Below, piece after piece: positions 53,083-62,321 of a DNA stretch of 64,000 bases (its first letter is position 1; every line of letters begins with the position of its first letter). This stretch comes from Streptomyces europaeiscabiei (GTDB taxonomy: Bacteria; Actinomycetota; Actinomycetes; Streptomycetales; Streptomycetaceae). The position numbers and the translations under genes were made by a program. Location of the stretch: NCBI RefSeq assembly GCF_036346855.1, contig NZ_CP107841.1, forward strand, positions 5,026,001 to 5,090,000. The letters are read 5' to 3'. The notes under the pieces were generated by a model. It searched no databases. It was given only the letters and a program-made list of their open reading frames with translations, and was not told the DNA's origin.

Positions 53083-53285
53083 GACGTCAACTTCCTGCCG
53101 CGTACAGTGCGTTGGCAGTTTCGCAGCCCGGGGTGGGCCAGGAGGCGGTACGACACCGGGCAGTACGACCAGGACGCGGCGCCTGAGCGCAGGAGGGGTT
53201 GAAGGGGCGCAGCCCCTGGGGAGGGAACGGGTAGGGGCGGCGGGGGCGGAACAACCGGTGTGACCGACACGGTGAAGGGTGAGCG

Positions 53286-54254
53286 ATGACGACCATCGAC
53301 GCAGTGGGACCCCCCGGCGGCCTCGACGTGCGCCCGGCCTCCGGGTACATCGGCGCCGACATCCACGGTGTGGACCTCGCCGGCCCGCTCGACGACGGGA
53401 CCGTCGCCGGTATCCACGCGGCGCTGCTCCGCTGGAAGGTCGTGTTCTTCCGCGGGCAGAAGCTGGACCACACCGGCCAGATCGCGTTCGCGCGCCGCTT
53501 CGGCGAGCCGATCCGGCTGCGTTCACGGGGCTCGGTGTCACCCGCCGGGCACCCGGAGATCGAGACGACGGCCGACCGTCAGGAACTGGGCCGCAAGCAC
53601 GGCATGGACCAGGCCGAATGGCTGGAGCGCCGCCGCCACTCCACCCTCCGCGGCTGGCACGCCGACCACACCGCGCGCATCGACCCGCCCGCCCTGACCC
53701 TGCTACGCGCCGAACACGTGCCCCCGTACGGCGGCGACACCACGTGGGCCAACCTCGCCACCGCCTACGCGGGCCTGTCCGAGCCGGTGCGCCGGTTCGC
53801 CGAGGGGCTGCGCGCCGAACACCGTCTCGGCGTCGGCTATCTCGCCCGCTCCGGCCCCGACCCGTACCTCCGCCACCTCCAGGACCACCAGGTCGCGTCC
53901 GTCCACCCGGTCGTCCGCGTCCATCCCGAGACCGGCGAACGCATCCTGTACGTCAACCCGTACTACGTCGAGAACATCGTCGACGTCACCCGGGCCGAGA
54001 GCCGGCTCCTGATGGAGATGTTCGTCGAGCAGATCACGCGCCCCGAGTACACGGTCCGCTTCCGCTGGGAGCCGGGTTCCGTGGCCCTCTGGGACAACCG
54101 TGCCACCGTCCACCTCGCCCCCAACGACACCGCCCACTTGGACTTCCCGCGCATCATGCACCGCGTCATGGTCGCCGGGGAGCCTCCCGTCGGCGTCGAC
54201 GGCACCCCGTCGAAGTCGCTCTGCGGCGGGCCCCTGCACGAGCGGAGCGAGTAG
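53286..54254 (+). CDS. TauD/TfdA family 2-oxoglutarate-dependent dioxygenase
   Basis: 322 aa. Iron ligands His125-x-Asp127 (WHADHT) and His276 (NRATVH); an Arg shortly after (near 293, MHRVM) binds 2-oxoglutarate. VRPASGYIGADIHGVDLAGPL is the typical N-terminus. Likely hydroxylates a sulfonate, phenoxyacid or amino-acid-like substrate; identity unknown. Starts 203 bp from the divergent dehydrogenase. Confidence 0.9.
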   Translation: MTTIDAVGPPGGLDVRPASGYIGADIHGVDLAGPLDDGTVAGIHAALLRWKVVFFRGQKLDHTGQIAFARRFGEPIRLRSRGSVSPAGHPEIETTADRQELGRKHGMDQAEWLERRRHSTLRGWHADHTARIDPPALTLLRAEHVPPYGGDTTWANLATAYAGLSEPVRRFAEGLRAEHRLGVGYLARSGPDPYLRHLQDHQVASVHPVVRVHPETGERILYVNPYYVENIVDVTRAESRLLMEMFVEQITRPEYTVRFRWEPGSVALWDNRATVHLAPNDTAHLDFPRIMHRVMVAGEPPVGVDGTPSKSLCGGPLHERSE

Positions 54255-54339
54255 CCCCCGCCGAGCGGGGGCCAGGACGCCGACTCCGGGTGCCCGGCAC
54301 CTCATTCATGGGTGACCTACTCGTCGGAACCTGCTCCTG
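54255..54339. other. Short spacer after dioxygenase
   Basis: GC-rich; CCGCCGAGCGGGGGCCAGGA near 54259 might contribute to termination. No gene. Confidence 0.3.
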
Positions 54340-54552
54340 GACCGTGGACAGCCGGACTGCCGGACTGCCGGACTGCCGGACTGCCGAACTACCGGACAGC
54401 CGAACTACCGGACTGCCGGACAACCCGACGGCCGGACAGCCGAACTACCGGACTGCCGGACAACCCGACGGCCGGACAGCCGAACTACCGGACTGCCGAA
54501 CTGCCCGACGGCCCGACGGCCGGACTGCCGGACTGCCGGACTGCCGGCCCGA
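54340..54552. repeat. Tandem repeat array of CCGGACTGC-type units
   Basis: Over 200 bp of 9-10-bp units alternating CCGGACTG, CCGAACTA and CCGGACAGC, with a larger ~50-bp super-period (ACAACCCGACGGCCGGACAG repeats). It lies between the dioxygenase stop and the convergent CopCD stop. Open frames through it are artefacts. Confidence 0.9.
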
Positions 54553-54565
54553 TGACCCGGCCCGG

Positions 54566-56725
54566 CTAGCTCACCCGTACCGACTTCTCCACGGTGACCT
54601 GGTCGATCTCCGTCGTACGGACCGTGAGCTTCATCGTCCACTTGCCGGGCAGGGGGAGCTGGAGGTCGTCGGTGACCCAGTAGCCGCCGCGGTCGGTGAG
54701 CTTCGCGTCGATCGGGCCAATCTTCTGGGCCCGCAGGGTGAAGGTGAGACGCAGTTCGGGGACGGTCGCGATGCCGTCGTCGGGGCCGAAGACCACGGCC
54801 TGCACGGAGTTCTTGCCCACGCGCCCGGGACCCAGGTCGATCTGGACCTTGCCGTGTCCGTTCGGCGTGCCGACGTCGAACGGGATCGTCGTCGAGGAGG
54901 CCGTGACCCCACCGGCCGCCGCGCCCGCGCTCTCCTTCGCGATCTCCGCCGCCGCCCGGCCCGGCAGGGTTCCCGTCAGCACGGTGGTGATCACCAGCAC
55001 GACGACCGCGACAGTGAACTCCGCGAGCACGGAACGCCGGAGGCCCTGCCGCAGGGGATCGGCCGCCGAGGCGTCCTCGGCGGCCGGGCGCTCCCTGCCG
55101 CCCTGGACGGCGTCGCCCAGGCCACCGGAGGGCACGTCGGCGCCACCATCCGAAGCCTCGCTGTCGGTGGCCCTGACCCGCTCGGGCCCACGCGCCGCCA
55201 CCGCCACGGTCGCCCGAGCGGTGACCTCGGCCCGGTCGGCGGCCTGCACCGACTCGCCGGCCCGCACCGAGGCAGCCTGCACCGGCTCGACGACCGTCGT
55301 CGACGCGACGACCTCGGCCGACCCGACCGCCTCTGCTGAAGCGGCAGCCTCTGCTGAACCGGCAGCCTCATCCACCGCACCGGCCTCCGCCGAAGCCTCC
55401 CCCAGTCGTCCCGTCCAGCGCCGTGAGAACGCCGCCGCCACCAGCAGGAGCAGAACCACGACCAGCTTGGCGACGAGGACCTCCCCGTACGCCGTGGAAG
55501 TGAAGGCGGACCAGGAGCCGAGACCGCGCCAGGACTGGTAGACGCCGGTGACGACGAGGACGATCACCGAGACGAAGGCGAGCCGGGAGAAACGGTTTAC
55601 CACGGCGGCCGACAGGGTGTTCGGCGCCCGATACAACACGGTGAGCAGCGCGGTCAGCCCGCCCAGCCAGACGGCCATGGCGAGCAGGTGCAGCACCGAG
55701 GAGGTCATCGCGACCGGCACCTGGATACCGGCGGAGGCGTGCTCGGCGACCGCCCAGGTGCCGGCGAGACCGATGGAGAACAGCGCCCCACTGACGAGCG
55801 CGCCCTTCCCCCACTGCTCCCGCCCCTGCTCTCCCTGTTGTCCTTGCCCACGTACGCGGACCAGGAGGAAGGCCGCCACCGCGAGCAGCGCCAGCCGGGC
55901 CAGCAGGGCGAGGCCCGGCCGACTCACCATGGTGTCGCGCAGGACGGAGAGGTCGAGGGCTGCTCCGACGCCGGTGCCCCGCTCGTACGGTCCGCGGAGC
56001 AGCAGCAGAACAGCCGAGGCCAGCAGCAGCGCCAGCCAACCCGCCATGAGCAGCTTGCGCAGCACCTCGCTCGGGCCCCCGAGCACGACCGCCAGGAAGA
56101 AGGTCACGCCGATGAGCAGGGCGAGGGCGCCGTACGCGAAGTAGCGGGTGATGTCGTAGAGGGAGGAGGTGAGCGGGTCCTCGGTGAGGTCGGCGGGGAG
56201 GACCGCGGCGGTCGCGGAGGGCTCGCCGATCGAGAAGAGCAGGGCACCCGAGATGGGGTGGCTGTCGGCCGAGACCACGCGCCAGGCGATCGTGTACGTG
56301 CCGTCGTCGAGGCCGGTGGGCAGCGTGACGCTGGCCGTGTCGGCCCGGCCGCCCGCGCGCCCCGGCTTGCCCGTGTCGACGGCCCGGTTCTCCGGGTCGA
56401 GGACGCGGATGGAGTCCTCCAGGAGGCTTACCGACTCGGTGAAGCGGAGGGTGATGTCCCGGGGGGCGGCGTCGAGGACGCTTCCGTCGACGGGGTCGCT
56501 TCCTTTGAGAGCGGCGTGCGCGGACGCGGTACCCGCCCCGCCGAGGAGGAACAGGACCAGCACGGTGCCCAGCAGCACCAGGCGCTGAACCCCTCGGCCC
56601 CGGCCACCGGCGGTCCGGCGTCCGAGTCCACCGGTTCCGCCATGTCGCCTCGTGCCTCTGTCCCTGTCTCTACTTCTACCGCTGTTCCCGACCTTGTCCA
56701 TGGCCCTGTCCATAACCCTGTCCAT
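54566..56725 (-). CDS. CopC-CopD fusion, copper resistance / uptake protein (YcnJ-like)
   Basis: 719 aa. Signal peptide (RLVLLGTVLVLFLLGGAGTASA) followed by His-Ala-Ala-Leu-Lys, the CopC N-terminus whose first His binds Cu(II). The CopC domain contains DPENRAVDTG and WRVVSADSHPISGAL. Eight to nine helices of the CopD domain follow, then an Ala/Val/Glu low-complexity cytoplasmic stretch (about 430-550) and a C-terminal YtkA-like beta domain (WVTDDLQLPLPGKWTM). ATG at 56725 with GAGGAC; the frame is open further upstream through MDRVMDRAMDK repeats. Confidence 0.88.
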   Translation of the reverse strand: MDRVMDRAMDKVGNSGRSRDRDRGTRRHGGTGGLGRRTAGGRGRGVQRLVLLGTVLVLFLLGGAGTASAHAALKGSDPVDGSVLDAAPRDITLRFTESVSLLEDSIRVLDPENRAVDTGKPGRAGGRADTASVTLPTGLDDGTYTIAWRVVSADSHPISGALLFSIGEPSATAAVLPADLTEDPLTSSLYDITRYFAYGALALLIGVTFFLAVVLGGPSEVLRKLLMAGWLALLLASAVLLLLRGPYERGTGVGAALDLSVLRDTMVSRPGLALLARLALLAVAAFLLVRVRGQGQQGEQGREQWGKGALVSGALFSIGLAGTWAVAEHASAGIQVPVAMTSSVLHLLAMAVWLGGLTALLTVLYRAPNTLSAAVVNRFSRLAFVSVIVLVVTGVYQSWRGLGSWSAFTSTAYGEVLVAKLVVVLLLLVAAAFSRRWTGRLGEASAEAGAVDEAAGSAEAAASAEAVGSAEVVASTTVVEPVQAASVRAGESVQAADRAEVTARATVAVAARGPERVRATDSEASDGGADVPSGGLGDAVQGGRERPAAEDASAADPLRQGLRRSVLAEFTVAVVVLVITTVLTGTLPGRAAAEIAKESAGAAAGGVTASSTTIPFDVGTPNGHGKVQIDLGPGRVGKNSVQAVVFGPDDGIATVPELRLTFTLRAQKIGPIDAKLTDRGGYWVTDDLQLPLPGKWTMKLTVRTTEIDQVTVEKSVRVS

Positions 56726-56922
56726 GGCCCTGTCCTCGACTGGGTAGCTGTAGCTGCCTCGGTCCACGTAGTGCTCCGGATCCACGGTCGCCGGCTCTCG
56801 GACTCCTCGAACAGGTACGGACGGCACGAACGCCGCGTTCAACGCGATCCGCACCGGCCCACCCTGCTCACCCTGCCCACCCTGCCCACCCTGCCCACCC
56901 TGCCCACCAAGCATCCCCGGGG

Positions 56923-57423
56923 CTACGCCCGCCCCAGCACCCCTACTTCGGCGGCCCGGTCCGGGTACAGCCGCGCCAGCTCGGCGGCGTCCCCGTGCTC
57001 GTACCCCTCGAACGTGAATCCCGGCGCCATGGTGCACCCGAACAACGTCCAGCCCGAGCCACCGTCCTCGCCACCGCCGGCGCGCAGCACCCTCGCCCCC
57101 ATCCAGGTCCCCGCGGGCACGACGTACTGCACGTGTTGCCCGTTGAGCACGTCCGGCCCGAGGACGACGACCCGCGAGGACCCGTCCGGGGCGAGGAGCA
57201 GCATCCGCAGCGGATCGCCGAGGTGGAAGTGCCAGATCTCGTCGCCGGGCAGCCTGTGCAGCGCGGAGTAATCGCCGGGTTCGGTGGTGAGCAGGGCGAC
57301 GATCGCGGTCCCCTCCGGCCGCCCGTCGACCCGCTCGGGCCCCGCCCAGGTCTGACGGAAACGGCCGCCTTCGCGCGGTATGGGCTCCAGCCCGTAGTGG
57401 GCAATGAGGTCTTCGGGAGTCAT
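56923..57423 (-). CDS. Cupin (DUF985) family protein
   Basis: 166 aa. MTPEDLIAHYGLEPIPREGGRFRQTW, then IVALLTTEPGDYSALHRLPGDEIWHFHLGDPL with the cupin metal site H-(x)-E..H-H, and GTWMGARVL, CTMAPGFTFEGYEHG. The complete DUF985 pattern; the fold is known but the reaction is not (possibly sugar epimerase-like). ATG at 57423. Confidence 0.9.
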   Translation of the reverse strand: MTPEDLIAHYGLEPIPREGGRFRQTWAGPERVDGRPEGTAIVALLTTEPGDYSALHRLPGDEIWHFHLGDPLRMLLLAPDGSSRVVVLGPDVLNGQHVQYVVPAGTWMGARVLRAGGGEDGGSGWTLFGCTMAPGFTFEGYEHGDAAELARLYPDRAAEVGVLGRA

Positions 57424-57460
57424 CCGCCAGAGGCTACGCCCACCACCCCGGACCACCGAT

Positions 57461-57545
57461 CGAAGTCACGGCCGAAGTCACAGCCGAAGTCACAGCCGAA
57501 GTCACAGCCGAAGTCACAGCCGAAGTCACGGCCGAAGCAACTGCC
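57461..57545. repeat. 12-bp tandem repeat (GCCGAAGTCACA)
   Basis: About seven copies of a 12-bp unit GCCGAAGTCACA with A/G variation, filling the gap between the GNAT stop (57550) and the cupin start. Confidence 0.95.
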
Positions 57546-57549
57546 GACG

Positions 57550-58173
57550 TTACCGCCGAAGCTCCTGACCGCACACGGTCTCTCTCCGCAGGAACGCCAG
57601 CCGGGCCCGCTTCTCGGGCAGATACACCTCCGGCAGATCGATCTCCGGCAGTACGACGACCGGCCCGCGCTCGAACCCGTGCCGCGCGAACCGCGCGATC
57701 GCCCTCTCGTTCCGCTCGTCCGGATCCACGACGACCCGCGGCCGGTCCAGCCCGACCAGGACGTACGACGTGAAGACCGCCAGCACCGAGGACGACCATC
57801 CCCGCCGCCCTCCACCGTCCCCGGCGGGCGCCAGCAGCACATGGACACCGATGTCTCCGGGCTCGACCTCGTAGCACTCGCCGACCCGGTCGGCCTCCGG
57901 TTCGTACGTCTGCAGCAGCCCGACGGGCTCGCCGTCGTGCACCGCGAGGTAGGCGTGGTGGGTGTCGAAGGCCTCCAGACCCTCGTACACCTCCCGCACC
58001 TGCTCCATCGTGAGCCCGTTCATGCCCCAGAACTCGGCCCTCGGTTCGCTCACCCAGCCATGGACCACCTCGGCATCGGCCCTCGCGTCCAACGGCAGGA
58101 TCCGCACGGTTCCGAACCCGTCGACCACCTGCTCATGCACGGCCGCACGGCCGCCGTACGACTCAACGGTCAT
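57550..58173 (-). CDS. GNAT acetyltransferase, siderophore-type (IucB/MbtK-like)
   Basis: 207 aa. VRILPLDARADAEVVHGWVSEPRAEFWGM at the start, LAVHDGEPVGLLQTYEPEADRVGECYEVEPGDIGVHVLLAP, then VVVDPDERNERAIARFARHGFERG, the acetyl-CoA pocket of IucB-like acyltransferases that modify hydroxylamines or lysine side chains in siderophore synthesis. Start ATG at 58173 (GAGGAG) overlaps the penicillin-acylase stop by 11 bp, so it is co-translated and should fall under the same iron box. Confidence 0.85.
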   Translation of the reverse strand: MTVESYGGRAAVHEQVVDGFGTVRILPLDARADAEVVHGWVSEPRAEFWGMNGLTMEQVREVYEGLEAFDTHHAYLAVHDGEPVGLLQTYEPEADRVGECYEVEPGDIGVHVLLAPAGDGGGRRGWSSSVLAVFTSYVLVGLDRPRVVVDPDERNERAIARFARHGFERGPVVVLPEIDLPEVYLPEKRARLAFLRRETVCGQELRR

Positions 58174-60478
58174 GGCACTTCTCCTCGCAGTCCTGCTGGT
58201 TCTTGCTGCTGTGGTTGCTCTGGTTGCTCGGATTGCTCGGGTTGCTCTGGTTGCTCGGGTTGCTCTGGTTGCTCGGATTGCTGTGGTGGCTCTCGTCGTC
58301 CTTGGTGAGGCGGTTCCAGTCCGTGACGACCGGTGCGAGGTCTCCCCTGAGCCACAGGGGGAGCTGATCGCGGTGGTGGGCCGATCCGCCCACACCGGAC
58401 GCCCCGAACGGCACCACCCAGAGGCTGTCCTCGCGCCGCGCCAGGTCCCAGACGTAGCGGGCGGCGGGGCCGCGAGCGCTGAGGTCGGTGATGCCGGGGA
58501 CGGCAGAGGTACAGAGCACGCAGTCGTGGTCACCGGCGAGACCCGGCTCGTAGGGGGCGTCCGGGTCGTCACCCGGGAGCGCGCGCCACGGCACGAGCCG
58601 GTGACGGTCGCCCCAGCGTCCGGCCCCGGCGCCGGCGACCTCCTCCAGCGCCTCCCGCACGAGCCCGGCGCGGTCGATCCCGTACAGCTCCTGCGCCCTG
58701 AGCAGATGTTCGAGCGCGAAGCCGATCCGAACGGTGAGCGAGAGCCACGGCCGGAAGACCTCGGGGTACGTCGGCGGAACCGTCAGCGCCGCGAAGGCTG
58801 GCTCCGCCGCGAGCCGCCGCACGACCGCCCCGCGCAGCGCCGCGTACGCCGCCGCCTCGACGCTGTCGGTCTCCATCCGCCGGTCCCAGCACAGGAGTCG
58901 GTCTCGCAGTTCGGCTGCGGCCGGTGTGAGTTCCGCAGGTCCCTCGGGGCCACCCTCGGCGGTGTGGGTGGTGCCGGTGGTGTCAGTGGTGCCGGCGAGG
59001 TCGGTCAGATGGTCCAACAGGGGCCCGGCGGAGGCCAGATGGGTGTCCATGTGGATGGCGGGCATGTCGGAGGCGGACCACACCCGCTTCTCGTTCAGCA
59101 GCGTACGGATGCGTTCGGCCCGGTGCGGCGGGGCGAACTCGACGCCCAACGGGGTCGCCGGACCACGCTGGTTGGCCATCACCGCGACGCCGTCCTCGAA
59201 CGTGCCGTACGGCGGCTCGTGCCACCCTTCCCACTCGTGCCCCGGCTCCCAGGCCGCGACCACCCGCGTCCGGTTGTCCCGGCTCCGCACCGGCACCCGT
59301 CCCGCCACCCGGTGCAGCACCCCGCCCCGCGTGTCCGCCGCCTGTACGACGTTCACCGGCTCGGCCCACCGGTCGAACGCCCGGTCCACGTCCGCGACTT
59401 CCCGGGCGCGGAGGAGGGGGAGCAGCGCGCCGAGCCCGAGGTCCTCGGTGACGCGGGGCGGGTAACGGAGGCTGAGGGGACCGACCGGGTCGAGGGCACG
59501 GGGATCCAGGCCCCCGATGACGACCGGCCCCCGGGTGGTCTCGATCACCTCCACCTCGACGGGCTCCCCGCCCGCGACCTCGACGACCTCCACATGCCGG
59601 TGCACGGTCCGCCACACCCCGTCCGGATCGAGCGCCTCGACCGCGCCCCCGTTCCCGCGCCGCAGCCGCTCCCGGTACAGGTCCTGGTAGTCGGCCATGG
59701 CGTTGGTGATCGCCCAGGCCACCTCGCCGGTGTGGCCGAAGTGGGCGATGCCGGGCAGGCCCGGGACGGCGAGGCCGACGACGTCGAACTCGGGGCAGGA
59801 GAGGTGGATCTGCTGGTAGACACCGGGCTCCTCGATGAACCGGTGCGGATCACCGGCGATGACGGCCTGGCCGGTGGCCGTACGGGACCCGTCGACGAGC
59901 CACCCGTTGCTGCCGGAGGTGGCGGGCCCGTCGGTGGCGAAGAGCCCGACCGCGTCGGCACCGAGATGCCGGACGGCCTCCTCGCGCCAGAGTTTGGCGG
60001 GGAACCCGGCGAACAGGATGTGCGTGGCGAGCCAGACCCCGAGCGGATGCCAGGGCTCCCAACGCCCGGGGACGAGCCCGGCGCGCTCGAACTCGGGCGC
60101 GCGCCGACCGCCTTCGGCCAGCCCGTCGTTCACACCCTCGACGTACGCCCGGACCCAGTCGGCGGTCTCCGGATCCGTTTGCTCCAGCCGGGCGAAGCAT
60201 CTTCGAGCCGTGTCCTCCAGGCGGGCCCGTCGCGCGAACCGGTCCCAGCCGAGGGAATCGACGCCGAGGAAGGCGGCCGAGGTGCCCTGGGCGCGGTGGC
60301 GTTCGACCTCCAGCTGCCAGGCACGGTCGAGGGCGGTGACCCGGCCCTGCGCGTGGGCGAGCGATCGGACGTCGGCGGCGCGAAGGTGCGGGATACCCCA
60401 TGCATCGCGATACGTCCCGTATGCCGTGTGGCTCAAAACGATCCCCTGGGCCTGCCCCTGCGCACCACTGTCCCGCAT
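58163..60478 (-). CDS. Penicillin acylase (Ntn-hydrolase) family protein
   Basis: 771 aa. The autoproteolysis/nucleophile site GPATSGSNGWLVDG gives catalytic Ser190 (SGSN-G-W); HIDTH-like IHMDTHLASAGPLL lies later. No signal peptide is obvious, unusual for the family. The C-terminus is a SNPSNQSN low-complexity tail. Candidate role: deacylate or trim a siderophore precursor, as PvdQ does (inference). Its promoter faces the iron box at 60498-60516. Confidence 0.87.
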   Translation of the reverse strand: MRDSGAQGQAQGIVLSHTAYGTYRDAWGIPHLRAADVRSLAHAQGRVTALDRAWQLEVERHRAQGTSAAFLGVDSLGWDRFARRARLEDTARRCFARLEQTDPETADWVRAYVEGVNDGLAEGGRRAPEFERAGLVPGRWEPWHPLGVWLATHILFAGFPAKLWREEAVRHLGADAVGLFATDGPATSGSNGWLVDGSRTATGQAVIAGDPHRFIEEPGVYQQIHLSCPEFDVVGLAVPGLPGIAHFGHTGEVAWAITNAMADYQDLYRERLRRGNGGAVEALDPDGVWRTVHRHVEVVEVAGGEPVEVEVIETTRGPVVIGGLDPRALDPVGPLSLRYPPRVTEDLGLGALLPLLRAREVADVDRAFDRWAEPVNVVQAADTRGGVLHRVAGRVPVRSRDNRTRVVAAWEPGHEWEGWHEPPYGTFEDGVAVMANQRGPATPLGVEFAPPHRAERIRTLLNEKRVWSASDMPAIHMDTHLASAGPLLDHLTDLAGTTDTTGTTHTAEGGPEGPAELTPAAAELRDRLLCWDRRMETDSVEAAAYAALRGAVVRRLAAEPAFAALTVPPTYPEVFRPWLSLTVRIGFALEHLLRAQELYGIDRAGLVREALEEVAGAGAGRWGDRHRLVPWRALPGDDPDAPYEPGLAGDHDCVLCTSAVPGITDLSARGPAARYVWDLARREDSLWVVPFGASGVGGSAHHRDQLPLWLRGDLAPVVTDWNRLTKDDESHHSNPSNQSNPSNQSNPSNPSNQSNHSSKNQQDCEEKCHDR
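58212..58286. repeat. 9-bp repeats encoding Ser-Asn-Pro/Gln
   Basis: Eight or so 9-bp units (GGTTGCTCG / GGTTGCTCT / GATTGCTCG) in frame at the 3' end of the acylase gene. Confidence 0.9.
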
Positions 60479-60497
60479 CTCCGCACCCGCCTGTGAA

Positions 60498-60516
60498 TTA
60501 GGTTAGCCTCACCTAA
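60498..60516. promoter_or_regulatory. DtxR/DmdR1-type iron box
   Basis: TTAGGTTAGCCTCACCTAA, a 19-bp dyad differing at one central base from the known consensus TTAGGTTAGGCTCACCTAA. Lies 20 bp from the acylase start and 40 bp from the siderophore-interacting-protein ATG, so iron-replete repression of both directions is expected. Confidence 0.93.
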
Positions 60517-60556
60517 GCAATCCGTGATCAAAGCGTACGTGAAGGGTGCAGAAGCC

Positions 60557-61438
60557 ATGGGGCAGGGGCACGGTTGGGAGGGAGCGGTCCTCAAACTGCT
60601 CCGCGGGAAGGACTTCGTCTTCACGGTGACCGGTGCGGAACAAGTCACCGAGCACTACCGCCGACTGCACCTCGGCGACGGCGGCATGCTCGCGGTGACC
60701 GGCGTCCACCCGACGATGTGGGTACGCCTCTGGTTCGACGCCGCCGGCAAACCGCACCAGCGGGCGTACACCCTCGTCGACCCCGACCCGGCCGCCGGCA
60801 CCTTCAGCCTGGAGTTCGCCCTCCACGACGGCCACGCCAGCGACTGGGCCCGCGCCGCGCAGCCCGGCGACACCATCGAGGCCACGGTCCACGGCACCGC
60901 CTTCACCGACCCCGACCCGGCCCCCTCCCACATCCTCGCCATCGGCGACCCGGCCTCCCTCCCAGCCCTCAACTCCCTCCTCGACGCACTCCCGTCAGCC
61001 CCGGCGACGATCTGGTTCGAGACGTCGACGGAGACGAAGACCGAGGAGGAGAAAGGGGAGGTGGAGGTTACTGCGGCTGCGGTTGCGGCTGTGGCTGTGG
61101 CTGTGGCTGTGGACCCGAAGGCGGACACCGACCCGGCACACGGGGCCTCCATGACAGGCGAGGCCTCCATGACAGGCGAGGCCTCCATGACAGGCGGGCT
61201 CCCCCTCCGCCTCGACCCCACCCGCCACGACTTCCGCCCGGTCCCCCGCCAGGACGCCGGCGACCGTCTCCTCACCCAGGTGAAGACCGACGCCCCCGCG
61301 CTCCTGGAGAACACCCCCGATCCCTACGTCTGGATCGCCTGCGACACCTCGACGACCCGCTCCCTGACCGCGTACTTCCGTAAAGAACTGGGCTTGCCGA
61401 GGCACCGGATGCACGCGCTGGGCTACTGGCGCCCGTAA
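60557..61438 (+). CDS. Siderophore-interacting protein (FAD-binding ferric-siderophore reductase)
   Basis: 293 aa. The FAD-binding motif QRAYTLVD is at 68-75; SHILAIGDPASLPALNSLLDALP starts the NADPH-binding domain; ends YVWIACDTSTTRSLTAYFRKELGLPRHRMHALGYWRP. It reduces imported ferric siderophore to release iron. Between 158 and 214 there is a low-complexity insertion (VAVAVAVD, then three ASMTGE units) absent from the family core. ATG at 60557 follows GAAGGG; GTG codons at 60524 and 60539 are possible but have no ribosome site. Controlled by the iron box. Confidence 0.92.
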   Translation: MGQGHGWEGAVLKLLRGKDFVFTVTGAEQVTEHYRRLHLGDGGMLAVTGVHPTMWVRLWFDAAGKPHQRAYTLVDPDPAAGTFSLEFALHDGHASDWARAAQPGDTIEATVHGTAFTDPDPAPSHILAIGDPASLPALNSLLDALPSAPATIWFETSTETKTEEEKGEVEVTAAAVAAVAVAVAVDPKADTDPAHGASMTGEASMTGEASMTGGLPLRLDPTRHDFRPVPRQDAGDRLLTQVKTDAPALLENTPDPYVWIACDTSTTRSLTAYFRKELGLPRHRMHALGYWRP

Positions 61439-61529
61439 CTCCACGGCGCACGCCCCGCCCCACCCCACCCCCGGACAGAACTGCAGGACTACGGCGCGGC
61501 CTCCGCCCCGGCTCCGCCACGCGGACCGG
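61439..61529. other. GC-rich spacer
   Basis: Leads into the G/C-only array. No gene. Confidence 0.3.
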
Positions 61530-61695
61530 GGCCGGGGGCCGGGACCGGGGACCGGGACCGGGGGCCGGGGACCGGGGGCCGGGGCCGGGGGCCGGGGCCG
61601 GGGGCCGGGGCCGGGGGCCGGGGCCGGGGGCCGGGGCCGGGGGCCGGGGCCGGGGGCCGGGGCCGGGGCCGGGGCCGGGGGCCGGGGCCGGGCTG
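61530..61695. repeat. G/C-only minisatellite
   Basis: About 165 bp of GGGGCCGGGGGCC units with 6-12-bp periods and almost no A or T. On the plus strand it is a long G-run array capable of G-quadruplexes. Lies 33 bp before the glycosylase start. Confidence 0.95.
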
Positions 61696-61727
61696 CGGCG
61701 CACCGCCCGGCGAGCGATCATCAGGGC

Positions 61728-62321
61728 ATGAACGTCACCCTTCACCTCGCCCAGGACCCCGAGGCGGACGAGCTCCTCGGGCGCAGTCCGCTCGCCGCGC
61801 TGGTCGGCATGCTGCTGGACCAGCAAGTGCCGATGGAGTGGGCGTTCAAGGGCCCGCGGACCATTGCCGAACGGCTCGGCGCGGACGACCTGGACGCCCA
61901 CGAGATCGCGGCGGCCGACCCGGAGTCCTTCGTCGCACTGCTGTCCACGAAACCTGCGGTACACCGCTACCCCGGTTCCATGGCCAAGCGGATCCAGCAA
62001 CTGTGCCAGTACCTCGTCGACCACTACGACGGCGACGCGAGCGCGGTCTGGCAGGACGCGACGACGGGCGAGGAGCTGCTCTCCCGCCTCGAATCCCTCC
62101 CGGGCTTCGGGCGGCAGAAGGCCCAGATCTTCCTCGCCCTGCTCGGCAAGCAACTCGGCGTCCACCCCACCGGCTGGCGCGAAGCCGCCGGCTCCTACGG
62201 CGACCCCGACTCCTTCCGCTCCGTGGCCGACATCAAGGGCCCCGACTCCCTGGCCAAGGTCCGCGCCCACAAACAGGAAATGAAGGCAGCGGCCAAAGCG
62301 GCGAAAGCCTCCGGCAAGTAA
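61728..62321 (+). CDS. HhH-GPD-type base-excision DNA glycosylase
   Basis: 197 aa. The helix-hairpin-helix LPGFGRQKAQIFLALLG is around 125-141; LAALVGMLLDQQVPMEWAFKGP near the start is the family's Q-rich helix. The expected catalytic Asp region (GWREAAG..) follows. Related to endonuclease III/AlkA but shorter; substrate unknown. Lys/Ala-rich C-terminus. ATG at 61728 directly after the GC array. Confidence 0.85.
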   Translation: MNVTLHLAQDPEADELLGRSPLAALVGMLLDQQVPMEWAFKGPRTIAERLGADDLDAHEIAAADPESFVALLSTKPAVHRYPGSMAKRIQQLCQYLVDHYDGDASAVWQDATTGEELLSRLESLPGFGRQKAQIFLALLGKQLGVHPTGWREAAGSYGDPDSFRSVADIKGPDSLAKVRAHKQEMKAAAKAAKASGK

